Source: Bacteroidales bacterium
GTDB taxonomy: Bacteria > Bacteroidota > Bacteroidia > Bacteroidales > WCHB1-69
Reading direction: 5' to 3'
Assembly (NCBI GenBank): GCA_017395245.1
Contig: JAFPVR010000109.1
Span: 1-64,000 of the forward strand
DNA length: 64,000 bases
Part shown: in pieces, positions 1 through 8,529 of the stretch
Position numbering within the stretch: the first letter of the stretch is position 1
Layout of the letters: each line of letters begins with the position of its first letter
The notes under the pieces: generated by a model
What the model saw: the letters and a program-made list of their open reading frames with translations, nothing else
Databases searched by the model: none
What the model was told of the DNA's origin: nothing
Position numbers and translations under genes: made by a program

Positions 1-178
1 GATTCAAGATTCAAGATTCAAGTCTCAAGTCTTAAGTCTCAAGTCTTAAGTCTCAAGTCTCAAGTCTCAAGTCTCAAGTCTCAAGTCTTAAGTCTCAAGT
101 CTTAAGTCTCAAGTCTTAAGTCTCAAGTCTTAAGTCTCAAGTCTCAAGTCTCAAGTCTCAAGTCTCAAGTCTTAAGTC
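1..178. repeat. Heptamer tandem repeat array (AAGTCTC/AAGTCTT)
   Basis: The first part is three to four copies of GATTCAA, followed by about 22 copies of a 7-base unit alternating between AAGTCTC and AAGTCTT. The array extends beyond the window start. Its last unit supplies the stop codon of ftsK on the minus strand, so the array begins exactly at the end of that gene. The same 7-base periodicity recurs at three other intergenic sites in this window. Confidence 0.9.
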
Positions 179-2782
179 TCACAACAATTGCAAATCCGCG
201 AGGTGTTGCCGAAGTTCCGCCTCGGTCTTGATGAGGACTTGGCGGGGTTTGCTGCCGCTGCCGGGACCGACGATCTTGAGGTCTTCAAGCTGGTCCATGA
301 TGCGGCCGGCACGGTTGTAACCGAGGCTCAGCTTGCGTTGGATCGAGGAGGTGGAACCCTGCTGGGTCTGCACAATCAGCGTGGCCGCCTCTATCAGCAT
401 GGGATCGAGCTCGTTAGGATTCACGGACTCTTCTCCACGGTTGCTGCCTTCTTCGCCCGGCTCGGGCACGTCGGGCAGCTCGTACGGCTCACGCAACGGA
501 CGCTCAATCGCCTGTTTCTCGATGAACTCCGCAATCTGTTCGACCTCGGGGGTGTCGACGAAGGCGCACTGCAGACGCACCACGTCGCTGCCGGTGGAAA
601 TGAGCATGTCGCCCTTGCCGATGAGCTGGTTGGCGCCCGTGGCATCCAAAATCGTCTTGGAATCGACGCCTGACTGCACGCGGAAGGCGATACGGGCGGG
701 GAAGTTGGCCTTGATGCTGCCGGTAATGATGTTCACCGACGGACGCTGCGTGGCGATGACCAAGTGGATGCCGATAGCACGGGCCAGCTGGGCCAGACGG
801 GCAAGAGGCTGTTCCACCTCACGACCGGCTGTCATAATCAGGTCGCCGAACTCATCGATGACCACTACAATGTACGGCATGTAGCGGTGTCCGAACGCCG
901 GCGAGAGCTCACGGGCGCAGAACTTGGCGTTGTATTCCTTAATATTACGCATCTTGGCGGCCTTCAGCAGGTCGTAGCGCGCATCCATCTCCACACAGAG
1001 GGAGTTGAGCGTGCGCACCACCTTCTTGGTGTCGGTGATGATGGCGTCGCCATTGTCGGGCAGCGTGGCCAAATAGTAATTCTCGATGGCCGAATAGAGC
1101 GTGAACTCGACCTTTTTGGGGTCGACCAGCACAAACTTCATCTCGCACGGGTGCTTTGTGTAAAGCAGCGAGGTGATGATGGCGTTGAGGCCCACGGACT
1201 TACCCTGACCGGTGGCACCGGCGACCAGCAGGTGCGGCATCTTCGCCAAATCGACCACAAACGCCTCATTGTTGATGGTTTTGCCCAAGCCGATTGGCAG
1301 CGCGTAGTTATTCTTCTTGAACTTTTCGGAATTGATAATCTCGCGCATGGAGACGATGTTCGGGTTCTTGTTGGGCACCTCGATACCGATGGTACCACGC
1401 CCCGGAATCGGCGCGATGATACGGATGCCCAACGCGGCCAGACTCAGCGCAATGTCATCCTCCAAGTTCTTGATCTTGCTGATGCGGACGCCCTCTTTCG
1501 GCACAATCTCATAAAGCGTGACCGTGGGGCCGACAACCGCCGATATACTCTTGATGGCAATGCCGAAACTGAGCAGCGTCTTCTCGATACTCATCTTGTT
1601 TTCAAGGAGTTCCTTCTTAATCAGTTCCTCCGTAGAGGCGGTGAAGGGATAATCCTTGAGCAATTCGACCGGCGGGAACTCGAAATGGGAAAGCTCCTTG
1701 CGCGGATCGTAGGGTTCGAGGTTGCGAACTTCCTCGGGAGTGGTGGCATGAACGGGCGCTTCGTCCCCCTCGCTATCGTCAAGATCTTCCGCAATATCGC
1801 CCTCGTTCTCCGTTTCAACATCCGCAGGATTGTCATTATTCATGTTGACAATCTCAAACGGGATATCCTCGGTGGAGGGAACGGGTTCGTCATTGGGGAA
1901 AATATCGTCGGGGGTAAGGATGTCTTCGCCGCCAACCTCCTTATCGTCAGAGTCTTTGTTGTCCACTAAATCGTATTTTTTCGGGGCGTACTCCTCACTG
2001 AGCTCGCCCTGGTTGGTGGTGTACATATCGGGCAAATCCTCCCGTTGGAAGCGGGGTCCGGCGACCGTCTGCATGGCCTCATCGCGCTTTTTCTCAGCCC
2101 GTTTCTCTCGTCTGTCAACAGCCCATTGTTGAATACCGCCGAAGACTCCCACGAAGGAGACATCATAGCAGAAAAGGAGGATGAGAAAGAAGAGGGCTAT
2201 GTCGATGAGGATAGTGAACGCCCAGCCGACATGTTCGACGAGATATTGGGCGATAAAGTTGCCGAATTGACCACCGAGGAAGGAGTTGTCGGTGCCGAAC
2301 GCGAAGAGGCCGAGGGTGATGGAGACCCAGGCCATGGTCATGACGGTGGCGAAAGTCGTGAGCCCGAGCGGCAGCAGGGATTTCCCGGAGACAAGCCGGA
2401 TACCATATAGTAAGATAAGGAAGGGGAATCCGACAGAGGCCACCCCGAAGAAGAACTGGACAAAGAAGTAGGACAGGGCTGTTCCCACCCCTTTGGCGAG
2501 GTTGGGGGCATCCTGCGCGCGGTCGCCCACCATGTAGGAGACGCTCTCGTGGGCGTTGAAATAAAACGAGAAAATGGACAGGAAGAGCAAAACCGAGAAC
2601 AAAATGAGCATCACGCCATAAAAGATGATCATCTTGTCGCTCGAAAGGAACTTCCAAAGGGAGAACCCTGACGAAGAACGGGACTTCTTCGCGGAGGATG
2701 ACTTTCGCGTGGATTTCTTCGATGCGCCGCCTTGCGAGTCGGCGAACTTCTTCACATTTGAGGTATTGGATTTTTTAGGCAT
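179..2782 (-). CDS. ftsK: DNA translocase FtsK
   Basis: This is an 867-residue FtsK/SpoIIIE-type translocase that pumps DNA during chromosome segregation at the division septum. The N-terminus is basic and Ser-rich (MPKKSNTSNVKKF), followed by about four membrane segments (roughly residues 48-200), an acidic linker, the alpha/beta motor with a Walker A GATGQGKSVG near residue 521 and Walker B VVVIDEFGDL, and a C-terminal winged-helix gamma domain (from about 800; STSSIQRKLSLGYNRAGRIMDQLE). The frame stays open upstream to 3097, but that extension runs through a minus-strand promoter at 2802-2809 and into exbB, so the ATG at 2782 is chosen. The stop codon lies in the heptamer repeat. Sure of the family; the role is inferred from it. 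Confidence 0.95.
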   Translation of the reverse strand: MPKKSNTSNVKKFADSQGGASKKSTRKSSSAKKSRSSSGFSLWKFLSSDKMIIFYGVMLILFSVLLFLSIFSFYFNAHESVSYMVGDRAQDAPNLAKGVGTALSYFFVQFFFGVASVGFPFLILLYGIRLVSGKSLLPLGLTTFATVMTMAWVSITLGLFAFGTDNSFLGGQFGNFIAQYLVEHVGWAFTILIDIALFFLILLFCYDVSFVGVFGGIQQWAVDRREKRAEKKRDEAMQTVAGPRFQREDLPDMYTTNQGELSEEYAPKKYDLVDNKDSDDKEVGGEDILTPDDIFPNDEPVPSTEDIPFEIVNMNNDNPADVETENEGDIAEDLDDSEGDEAPVHATTPEEVRNLEPYDPRKELSHFEFPPVELLKDYPFTASTEELIKKELLENKMSIEKTLLSFGIAIKSISAVVGPTVTLYEIVPKEGVRISKIKNLEDDIALSLAALGIRIIAPIPGRGTIGIEVPNKNPNIVSMREIINSEKFKKNNYALPIGLGKTINNEAFVVDLAKMPHLLVAGATGQGKSVGLNAIITSLLYTKHPCEMKFVLVDPKKVEFTLYSAIENYYLATLPDNGDAIITDTKKVVRTLNSLCVEMDARYDLLKAAKMRNIKEYNAKFCARELSPAFGHRYMPYIVVVIDEFGDLIMTAGREVEQPLARLAQLARAIGIHLVIATQRPSVNIITGSIKANFPARIAFRVQSGVDSKTILDATGANQLIGKGDMLISTGSDVVRLQCAFVDTPEVEQIAEFIEKQAIERPLREPYELPDVPEPGEEGSNRGEESVNPNELDPMLIEAATLIVQTQQGSTSSIQRKLSLGYNRAGRIMDQLEDLKIVGPGSGSKPRQVLIKTEAELRQHLADLQLL

Positions 2783-2801
2783 ATTAACATTTTTCAACGA
2801 A

Positions 2802-2809
2802 CAAAAATA
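2802..2809 (-). promoter_or_regulatory. TAnnTTTG promoter element for ftsK
   Basis: The minus strand reads TATTTTTG here, matching the Bacteroidetes -7 consensus TAnnTTTG, 20 bases before the chosen ftsK start. It forms a divergent promoter pair with the exbB promoter about 100 bases away. Confidence 0.65.
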
Positions 2810-2911
2810 CAATAAATATGACATTCGCACGTTTTGATTGCGTGATTTATATAAACACCGCAATGTTAGAAAAAAAAACTTTGGAGAAGATTTTTTTAGC
2901 CAATAAGAACG

Positions 2912-2919
2912 TATTTTTG
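2912..2919 (+). promoter_or_regulatory. TAnnTTTG promoter element for exbB operon
   Basis: TATTTTTG matches the Bacteroidetes -7 consensus and lies 18 bases before the exbB start codon. The surrounding 2783-2936 region is AT-rich and carries no gene. Confidence 0.65.
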
Positions 2920-2936
2920 CGTAAAATTTTTGAAGT

Positions 2937-3638
2937 ATGAAATTGATGACAGTTTTATTAGCGGCAGTGAAAGATTCAATGGCGGTGGGAGCCGCCCCGG
3001 AGCCGCATATCGAGGAAACCTCGTATTTCCAGCTGGTGTTCGCCGTGAACAGCCTGTGGATTATCATCCCGCTGATCGCGATGCTTGCGTTCGCCATCTA
3101 TTTCTTTGTAAAGAAGTGGTTAGTGGTGAACCGCGCCTCGCAGGAGGACGGCAACTTTATGAACAACATCCGCGACTTCATCCATGACGGCAAGCTGGAT
3201 TCCGCCGTCGCGCTGTGCCGAAGCACCAACAACCCCACGGCCCGCATGATTGACAAAGGTCTCAGCCGTCTCGGTCGTCCGTTAGACGACATCCGCACGG
3301 CTATTGAGAACGAGGGCAACTTGGAGGTGGCACGTTTGGAGAAAGGTGTATCCGCTTTAGCCACTATCGCTGCCATCGCCCCGATGTTAGGCTTCTTGGG
3401 AACCGTCGTCGGTATGGTGGGCGCCTTCCACAACATGGCCGCCGATCCCAACAACTTCAACATCGGCACCCTGTCGTCCGGCATCTACACCGCCATGATC
3501 ACCACCGTGGGTGGTCTTATCGTCGGCATTGTCGCCCTGGTTCTCCACAACATCCTGATTTCCAGAATCTCCAACGTTGTCTATATGTTGGAGGTGCGCA
3601 CCACCGAGTTCATGGACCTGCTCCACGAGAACGCCTAA
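2937..3638 (+). CDS. exbB: ExbB/TolQ/MotA-family proton channel protein
   Basis: A 233-residue inner-membrane protein that, with ExbD, converts the proton gradient into energy for TonB-dependent outer-membrane transport (known role of the family). Three membrane segments are visible: about residues 30-60 (WIIIPLIAMLAFAIYFF), 138-168 (ALATIAAIAPMLGFLGTVVG) and 183-209 (AMITTVGGLIVGIVALVLHN). The Gly/Ala/Pro-rich second helix is the hallmark of the MotA/TolQ/ExbB domain. It is first in an exbB-exbD-tonB-like operon: exbD starts 12 bases after its stop. It could equally be named TolQ; the neighbouring ExbD and C-terminal TonB-like protein favour an energy transducer set. Confidence 0.9.
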   Translation: MKLMTVLLAAVKDSMAVGAAPEPHIEETSYFQLVFAVNSLWIIIPLIAMLAFAIYFFVKKWLVVNRASQEDGNFMNNIRDFIHDGKLDSAVALCRSTNNPTARMIDKGLSRLGRPLDDIRTAIENEGNLEVARLEKGVSALATIAAIAPMLGFLGTVVGMVGAFHNMAADPNNFNIGTLSSGIYTAMITTVGGLIVGIVALVLHNILISRISNVVYMLEVRTTEFMDLLHENA

Positions 3639-3650
3639 AACCCCGCGGCC

Positions 3651-4091
3651 ATGGCTATCAAGATGCAAAACCGCATTGATCCGACGTTCAGCGCGACCTC
3701 CATGTCCGACCTGGTGTTCCTGCTGCTGATCTTCTTTATGCTCACCTCGACGATGATCTCGCCCAACGCCATCAACCTGGTGCTGCCTAAGAGCACCGCC
3801 GACAGGCAGCTGTCGAACCGGCAGTTGGAAGTCTATATCGACGCGGATCTCAACTATTATGTGAACCCTGAGGGTTCCGCAGCGCAACCCACCGCTTACG
3901 AGGATCTTCTCCCCGTCCTGATGGATGCCGTGACGAAAGTGAGCACCGACCAGAAGAACATCGTCCTCCGCGCCGACAAGAGCGTGCCTATTGAGAACGT
4001 CGTCGCCCTGATGGACGTGCTCAACGAATTGAATGAAAACTTCCCCGAGGAAGATAGATATAAAATGGTACTTGCCACAGAAGCCAAATGA
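3651..4091 (+). CDS. exbD: ExbD/TolR-family protein
   Basis: A 146-residue protein with one N-terminal membrane helix preceded by the key acidic residue (SMSDLVFLLLIFFML, Asp about residue 20) that takes part in proton flow in ExbD/TolR proteins. The rest (about 45-146) is a periplasmic domain including VLRADKSVPIENVVALMDVLNE, typical of the family. It is the second gene of the exbBD operon and its end overlaps the next gene by 4 bases (ATGA), which suggests translational coupling. Confidence 0.9.
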   Translation: MAIKMQNRIDPTFSATSMSDLVFLLLIFFMLTSTMISPNAINLVLPKSTADRQLSNRQLEVYIDADLNYYVNPEGSAAQPTAYEDLLPVLMDAVTKVSTDQKNIVLRADKSVPIENVVALMDVLNELNENFPEEDRYKMVLATEAK

Positions 4092-4786
4092 TTAAAACTA
4101 ACGAGAATAGGAAAGACAACGTGATTGCATGGTGCACGACGAGCGGCATCATGGCATTGCTGTTGATTTTGCTTCTGGCATGCAGTCTGAAGACGCAAAT
4201 CCCCCCGCCGCCGCCCAAGCAGATGGTCTATGTGGACATCGCACCCGTAGGTGGTGGCGGAGGTGGCGGTACCCCTCAGGTGGCCACGAACCCGAAACCC
4301 GCTTCCGGACAAAACTATGCCACCCAGAACGCGCAGGACGCCCCGGCTGTGAGCCACTCCAACCGGACTTCCACGAACCAGCAGACCCAAACCACGCCTG
4401 CCGAACCGAAACCCGACCAGTCGTCCATGTATCATGGTCGCGGCGGCACCGGTAGTGGCGGTGGACAAGGCAGCGGTATCGGCAGCGGCACGGGCTCCGG
4501 CCTCGGTCCCGGCGAAGGTGCGGGAAGTGGCGGCGGGGTCGGCTATGGCAGCGGACATCGCGGAATGATCAATAACATCGACGCTACCGTCAATGAGGAA
4601 GGACAAGTCTGCGTGGAGGTGCACATCGCCGCCGACGGCCACATCATCGATGCCCGCGTCATCAACAACAACACGTACAAGACGACCATCACAAACCGCA
4701 ATATCCAACAACAGTGCGTAGCCCGCGCCAAACAAGCCCGCTACAAACCCGGCAAAGAGGAGCTGCGAATTATCGTGTTCAGCTAA
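4088..4786 (+). CDS. TonB-like energy transducer, Gly-rich
   Basis: A 232-residue protein with a short cytoplasmic N-terminus, one membrane helix (about 16-34, TSGIMALLLILLLACSL), a Pro-rich stretch (IPPPPPKQ), a long low-complexity linker rich in Gly/Ser (GSGGGQGSGIGSGTGSGLG) and a C-terminal domain of about 85 residues (AADGHIIDARVINNN... to the end) that resembles the TonB C-terminal fold. This is the layout of TonB-family transducers, which link ExbBD in the inner membrane to outer-membrane receptors. It overlaps exbD by 4 bases. The final Arg/Lys-rich segment (ARAKQARYKPG) matches the TonB 'A.kv.f.P' signature. Family call is good; the partner receptor cannot be told. Confidence 0.75.
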   Translation: MIKTNENRKDNVIAWCTTSGIMALLLILLLACSLKTQIPPPPPKQMVYVDIAPVGGGGGGGTPQVATNPKPASGQNYATQNAQDAPAVSHSNRTSTNQQTQTTPAEPKPDQSSMYHGRGGTGSGGGQGSGIGSGTGSGLGPGEGAGSGGGVGYGSGHRGMINNIDATVNEEGQVCVEVHIAADGHIIDARVINNNTYKTTITNRNIQQQCVARAKQARYKPGKEELRIIVFS

Positions 4787-4800
4787 AACGTGAGACTTGA

Positions 4801-4826
4801 GGGGATTCGAAAGAGTTCCCTTTTTT
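4801..4826 (+). terminator. Weak intrinsic terminator after tonB-like gene
   Basis: GGGGA and TTCCC can pair around a 10-base loop and are followed directly by six T residues. The stem is only 5 bp with one G-T pair, so this is a weak candidate. Confidence 0.35.
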
Positions 4827-4849
4827 GTGCAATGAAAACACAAAAAATG

Positions 4850-4857
4850 TATCTTTG
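4850..4857 (+). promoter_or_regulatory. TAnnTTTG promoter element for folC
   Basis: TATCTTTG matches the Bacteroidetes -7 consensus. The predicted transcript would start just before the heptamer repeat array, giving folC a 5' UTR of roughly 110 bases made almost wholly of repeats. Confidence 0.6.
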
Positions 4858-4865
4858 CCATCCTC

Positions 4866-4970
4866 TACTTGAAACTTGAAACTTAAAACTTAAAACTTGA
4901 AACTTAAAACTTGAAACTTAAAACTTGAAACTTAAACTTGAATCCTGAATCCTGAATCCTGAATCCTGAA
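4866..4970. repeat. Heptamer tandem repeat array in folC 5' UTR
   Basis: About 10 units of a 7-base repeat (CTTGAAA / CTTAAAA) followed by about four units of TGAATCC. One unit is shortened by a base. It lies between the folC promoter motif and the folC start codon. Confidence 0.85.
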
Positions 4971-4975
4971 ACCCT

Positions 4976-6268
4976 ATGGAATCCTACCACGAGATATTAA
5001 ACCGCATCTTCACCGCCTACCCGATGTACCACAAGGTCGGGAGCGCGGCATACAAGGAAGGGCTTGAGAACATCGAAACCCTGCTTGATATTTTGGGCAA
5101 TCCCCAGCGACAGCTGCGCTGCGTACACGTGGCCGGAACCAACGGAAAAGGTTCCGTTTCCTCGTTCCTGTCGTCTTATTTCCAGGAACTTGGCTACAAA
5201 ACCGGACTCTTCACCTCGCCGCACCTCGTCGATTTCCGCGAGCGTATCCGCATCAACGGGGAGATGATTTCCGAAAAGGCGGTGCTCGACTTTTTCGAAC
5301 AGTATCAGGAGAAGTTCCAGCATTTGGAGCCCTCGTTCTTCGAAATCACCACCGCGTTGGCGTTCAACTACTTTGCCGAGCAGAAAGTCGATTTCGCAGT
5401 CATCGAGGTCGGATTAGGAGGTCGGTTGGACTCCACCAACGTAATCACTCCCCTACTCTCCGTCATCACCAACATCTCACTTGAACACACGCAGATGTTA
5501 GGCGACACCATCGCGAAAATCGCCTACGAGAAGGCCGGCATCATCAAGGACAAGGTGCCCGTGGTCATCGGCGAATACCATCCCGAGAGCTTCCCCGTGT
5601 TCGAGGACGTGGCCCTCAAGCACGACGCGCCAATGTTCCCCGCCAACGTCAACTACGAGACCATCAACAACGACGGGATGCTGGACATCTACAATAAGGA
5701 GACCCACGAGAAAGTCTATACCCTCTACACCCCGTTCAAGGCCCACTACCAGGACAAAAACATCCTCACCTTCTTCCAGGCCGCGAAAGTGTTGGAGTTC
5801 ATCCTCAACATCCAGGAGGATAAAATTGCGGATGCTGTAAAGAATATGCAGCAGAACACCGGGCTGGCCGGCCGCTGGCAGGTTCTGTCCGAAAAGCCGC
5901 GTACCCTTTGCGACGTGGGCCACAACTACGCCTGCCTGAAGCATTCCATGTCCAACATCTACGAAGAGATGCCCTCCGCAGACAGCAAAGTCCACGTGGT
6001 TTTCGGCATGGTCAGCGACAAGGACATCGACCACATCCTGCCACTGCTGCGCAAGGAGTTCATCTACTACGTCTGCCGCGCCCACATCGAACGGGCTATG
6101 GACCAAGAGAAGCTCGCTACAAAAATGCGGGCAGCTGGCCTGAACTGCACCACGTATCCTTCAGTGCAAGAGGCGGTTGACGCAGCAAAGGCGGCAGCCT
6201 CGGACGAGGACGTGATTTTCATTACGGGAAGCTGCTTCGTCGTCGGCGAGGTGTTATCGGAGAATTGA
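4976..6268 (+). CDS. folC: Folylpolyglutamate / dihydrofolate synthase
   Basis: A 430-residue Mur-ligase family enzyme. It adds glutamate to folates (and often dihydropteroate to dihydrofolate) using ATP in the cytosol. The P-loop HVAGTNGKGSVSSFL is near residue 50, FTSPHLVDFRERIRING follows, and the Mg-binding/Mur-ligase segment VIEVGLGGRLDSTN (about 145) and NISLEHTQMLGDT are all diagnostic. The C-terminal domain contains GRWQ and LCDVGHNYACLKHSM. Length fits the family. It is a single-gene transcription unit with a repeat-filled leader. Confidence 0.93.
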   Translation: MESYHEILNRIFTAYPMYHKVGSAAYKEGLENIETLLDILGNPQRQLRCVHVAGTNGKGSVSSFLSSYFQELGYKTGLFTSPHLVDFRERIRINGEMISEKAVLDFFEQYQEKFQHLEPSFFEITTALAFNYFAEQKVDFAVIEVGLGGRLDSTNVITPLLSVITNISLEHTQMLGDTIAKIAYEKAGIIKDKVPVVIGEYHPESFPVFEDVALKHDAPMFPANVNYETINNDGMLDIYNKETHEKVYTLYTPFKAHYQDKNILTFFQAAKVLEFILNIQEDKIADAVKNMQQNTGLAGRWQVLSEKPRTLCDVGHNYACLKHSMSNIYEEMPSADSKVHVVFGMVSDKDIDHILPLLRKEFIYYVCRAHIERAMDQEKLATKMRAAGLNCTTYPSVQEAVDAAKAAASDEDVIFITGSCFVVGEVLSEN

Positions 6269-6282
6269 ATGTATAAAAAAAC

Positions 6283-6420
6283 TTCCTTAAGCAGCCCTGA
6301 AAGGGCAAGGCTATGTCAGCCCAGGGTGGAGCGAAGCGGAGCCCTGGGATGTAAGTCCAGGGTAGCGAAGCGGAGCCCTGGGATGTAAGCCCAGGGTAGC
6401 GAAGCGGAGCCCAGAAGTCG
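6283..6420. repeat. Intergenic dispersed repeat with AGCCCAGGG modules
   Basis: Begins with CTTCCTTAAGCAGCCCTGAAAGGGCAA, a module that recurs in altered form at 56565 and 59211. It continues with three tandem copies of a roughly 36-base unit reading GTCCAGGGTAGCGAAGCGGAGCCCTGGGATGTAA, whose CCAGGG and CCCTGG ends can pair. It fills the folC-Omp85 gap. Confidence 0.8.
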
Positions 6421-6448
6421 GATAACCAACAACGAACGATGAACGACG

Positions 6449-7954
6449 ATGAATAAAACAATCATTACCGTTTTTTTGTTATTGAGCACGTTTTTCGTGT
6501 TCGGACAATCATCGTATATCGTTGTAAACGAGCAGGATTCCGCGTTGCTGCGCGATGCTAAGGTCCTCGGGCGGAAAAACCAGACGCTGACATTGGAAAA
6601 TTACCCGCAGAGCGCCGAAAAAATCGTACAATTCCTTGAAAACCACGGCTATCCGTTCGCATCCATAAGCCTCACCACCGAATGGCCGAACGATTCCACA
6701 CCGCAATACGTCATGCACATCGACCGGGGACGCTACACGAAAGTCGATTCCATCGTGCTGAAAGGCAACATTAAACTGAGCAAGAGTTTCCTTTGGCCGT
6801 ATCTCGGGCTGCGGCGCAAAGCCCCCTATTCGGAAAAGACCGTGCAGGCCGTCGCGCAAAAATTGTCAGAATTGCCCTTCGCGACCGTCATCCAAGCGCC
6901 GGGAATCTCCTTCGAGGACGACAAAACACTGTTGTACATCTATTTGGACAAACGGCAGGTCAACCGTTTCGATGGCTACATCGGGTTCGAGCCCGTGAGC
7001 GAGCTGACGGGAAAGCTGGCCATTAGCGGAGAACTGTCGTTAGCATTGCAGAACGTATTCCACATAGGGGAGCAACTGTCCTTAGAATGGCGCAGCAGCG
7101 AGCGATACTCTCAATATCTGAACGTTAGCGCCGATTTCCCCTACCTTTTCCGCACCCGTTTCGGTCTCGACGGGCGCTTCCGCCTCGACAAGCAGGACAC
7201 CACATACCTGACCCTCAACTACGGTTTCGGCATCCCCTACCATTTCCGCCACGACAGCTACCTGCGACCTTACATCGACGTCACGCAGTCGCAGCTGCTG
7301 AACCCGTCCGGCAGTCAAACGCTGGCGGACACCTCCTGCATGGGTTACCGTAAAATCCTCTACGGATTGGACTTGCGGGTAACGCAGGTGGACTACCTCT
7401 ACAATCCGAGTCGCGGTTTCGACATCTGGGCGAACTTAGCGGCAGGACGGCGAACCTTGGAGCCGGGACGGAATGTCAGCGAAGAGGAGACCGCCGGATT
7501 GGAATTGGTGAAAACCTCCTACCGACTGACTGGTGGGGTGACGGGCTATATTCCTATTTACAAGCAGTTTGTGATGATGTTGCGGGTGCAGGCGGGCTCA
7601 CTGCTAAGCGGTCCGCACTACCGCAACGAGATGTTCAAAATCGGCGGGGAAGGACAAATCCGAGGCTTCCGGGAAAACGAACTCTACGCGAGTACCTACC
7701 TGCTTTACACGGCGGAACTGCGTTATCTTTTCGGTCACAACTCTGACGTGCACCTCTTCTTCGATGGGGGTGCCTACGAGCAGCAAGGTGTTTACAATTA
7801 CCTGAAAGACACGCCGTTCGGATTTGGAGCGGGAGTAAATATCGGGGTGCGGAGCGGCGTTTTCTACTTCGAGTACGCCCTCCCGCGACAAATGGGAAAC
7901 AAAATATCCTTCAAAACGGGAAAGATTCACTTTGGCGTGAAGGTGAAATTTTAA
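6449..7954 (+). CDS. Omp85/BamA-TamA-like outer membrane protein
   Basis: A 501-residue exported protein. Residues 1-19 (MNKTIITVFLLLSTFFVFG) form a signal peptide. The region about 30-130 resembles a POTRA-type domain (QSAEKIVQFLENHGYPFASISL) and the remainder is a beta-barrel with alternating aromatic strands. Near the C-terminus, GGEGQIRGFRENELYAS matches the conserved (V/I)RG(F/Y) motif of the Omp85 lid loop, and the chain ends in a barrel-closing KIHFGVKVKF. Family members insert or move proteins through the outer membrane; this short version with about one or two POTRA repeats is closer to TamA or surface-antigen D15 proteins. Its 3' end overlaps greA by 4 bases, tail to tail. Confidence 0.75.
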   Translation: MNKTIITVFLLLSTFFVFGQSSYIVVNEQDSALLRDAKVLGRKNQTLTLENYPQSAEKIVQFLENHGYPFASISLTTEWPNDSTPQYVMHIDRGRYTKVDSIVLKGNIKLSKSFLWPYLGLRRKAPYSEKTVQAVAQKLSELPFATVIQAPGISFEDDKTLLYIYLDKRQVNRFDGYIGFEPVSELTGKLAISGELSLALQNVFHIGEQLSLEWRSSERYSQYLNVSADFPYLFRTRFGLDGRFRLDKQDTTYLTLNYGFGIPYHFRHDSYLRPYIDVTQSQLLNPSGSQTLADTSCMGYRKILYGLDLRVTQVDYLYNPSRGFDIWANLAAGRRTLEPGRNVSEEETAGLELVKTSYRLTGGVTGYIPIYKQFVMMLRVQAGSLLSGPHYRNEMFKIGGEGQIRGFRENELYASTYLLYTAELRYLFGHNSDVHLFFDGGAYEQQGVYNYLKDTPFGFGAGVNIGVRSGVFYFEYALPRQMGNKISFKTGKIHFGVKVKF

Positions 7955-8448
7955 GAAATCTCCAGGATTTCCATCCCGACTTCGCCTTGCGGGGTGTTGA
8001 ACGTGACAATATCGCCGACTTTTTTGTTCATCAGCACCTTGCTCAGCGGCGAGAGAAACGAGATTTTGCCCTGCATAATGTTCGCCTCATCGACCCCGAC
8101 AATCTGATACGTGAACAGCTGGCCGTTTTTAAGGTTCTTGTACTTGACAGTGGCTCCGAATGCCACATCGTCTTGTCGTTGCGGGTCATAGTCGAGGACA
8201 CGGGCGGAATGGATGCGCTCTTCCAACAGGCGGAGTTTGCCCGTCAGATAGTTATTGTTGACGCGGGCATCGTTGTTGTCCACGCCCTCATACTGTTTGC
8301 GTTCGGCCAAAATCTCCTCGCGCTCAGCTTTCAATGCCTCCAGTCCGGCGGTGGTGACGAAATTCTCGACCCCGGCGGGCAGGAACGCCCTCGGCGTCAG
8401 CATCGGGACCTCTTCCTGGTCGCCCTCTTTGACAAATCCTCTGCTCAT
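7951..8448 (-). CDS. GreA/GreB family transcription elongation factor
   Basis: A 165-residue protein with an N-terminal coiled-coil (about 30-85, TTAGLEALKAEREEILAERK ... KLRLLEERIHSARVL) and a C-terminal FKBP-like domain (about 95-165, GATVKYKNLKNGQLFTYQIV ... PLSKVLMNKKVGDIVTFNTP). This is the Gre factor layout; such factors bind the secondary channel of RNA polymerase and stimulate cleavage of backtracked RNA. The acidic tip expected between the coiled-coil helices is present (EGVDNNDARVNN). A basic/acidic N-terminal extension of about 28 residues (MSRGFVKEGDQEEVP) resembles the GreB-like factors of Bacteroidetes. Single gene, convergent with the Omp85 gene. Confidence 0.88.
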   Translation of the reverse strand: MSRGFVKEGDQEEVPMLTPRAFLPAGVENFVTTAGLEALKAEREEILAERKQYEGVDNNDARVNNNYLTGKLRLLEERIHSARVLDYDPQRQDDVAFGATVKYKNLKNGQLFTYQIVGVDEANIMQGKISFLSPLSKVLMNKKVGDIVTFNTPQGEVGMEILEIS

Positions 8449-8529
8449 CGCTCGTTATTTTTAGGACAAAAAGATATTATTTGGCCATTGGCTGCTGACC
8501 GTTGGCTGTTATCCATCATACAACAGCTA

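Noticed and set aside
1-178. The tandem array as a CRISPR array
   Set aside because: The unit is 7 bases with no spacers and no cas genes are near.
764-1969. A 401-codon plus-strand frame opposite ftsK
   Set aside because: It is a shadow of a well supported ftsK frame; it has no recognisable motifs and no promoter or ribosome-binding site.
2783-3097. An N-terminal extension of ftsK to 3097
   Set aside because: It would overlap exbB and contain the likely ftsK promoter; it has no family-like sequence.
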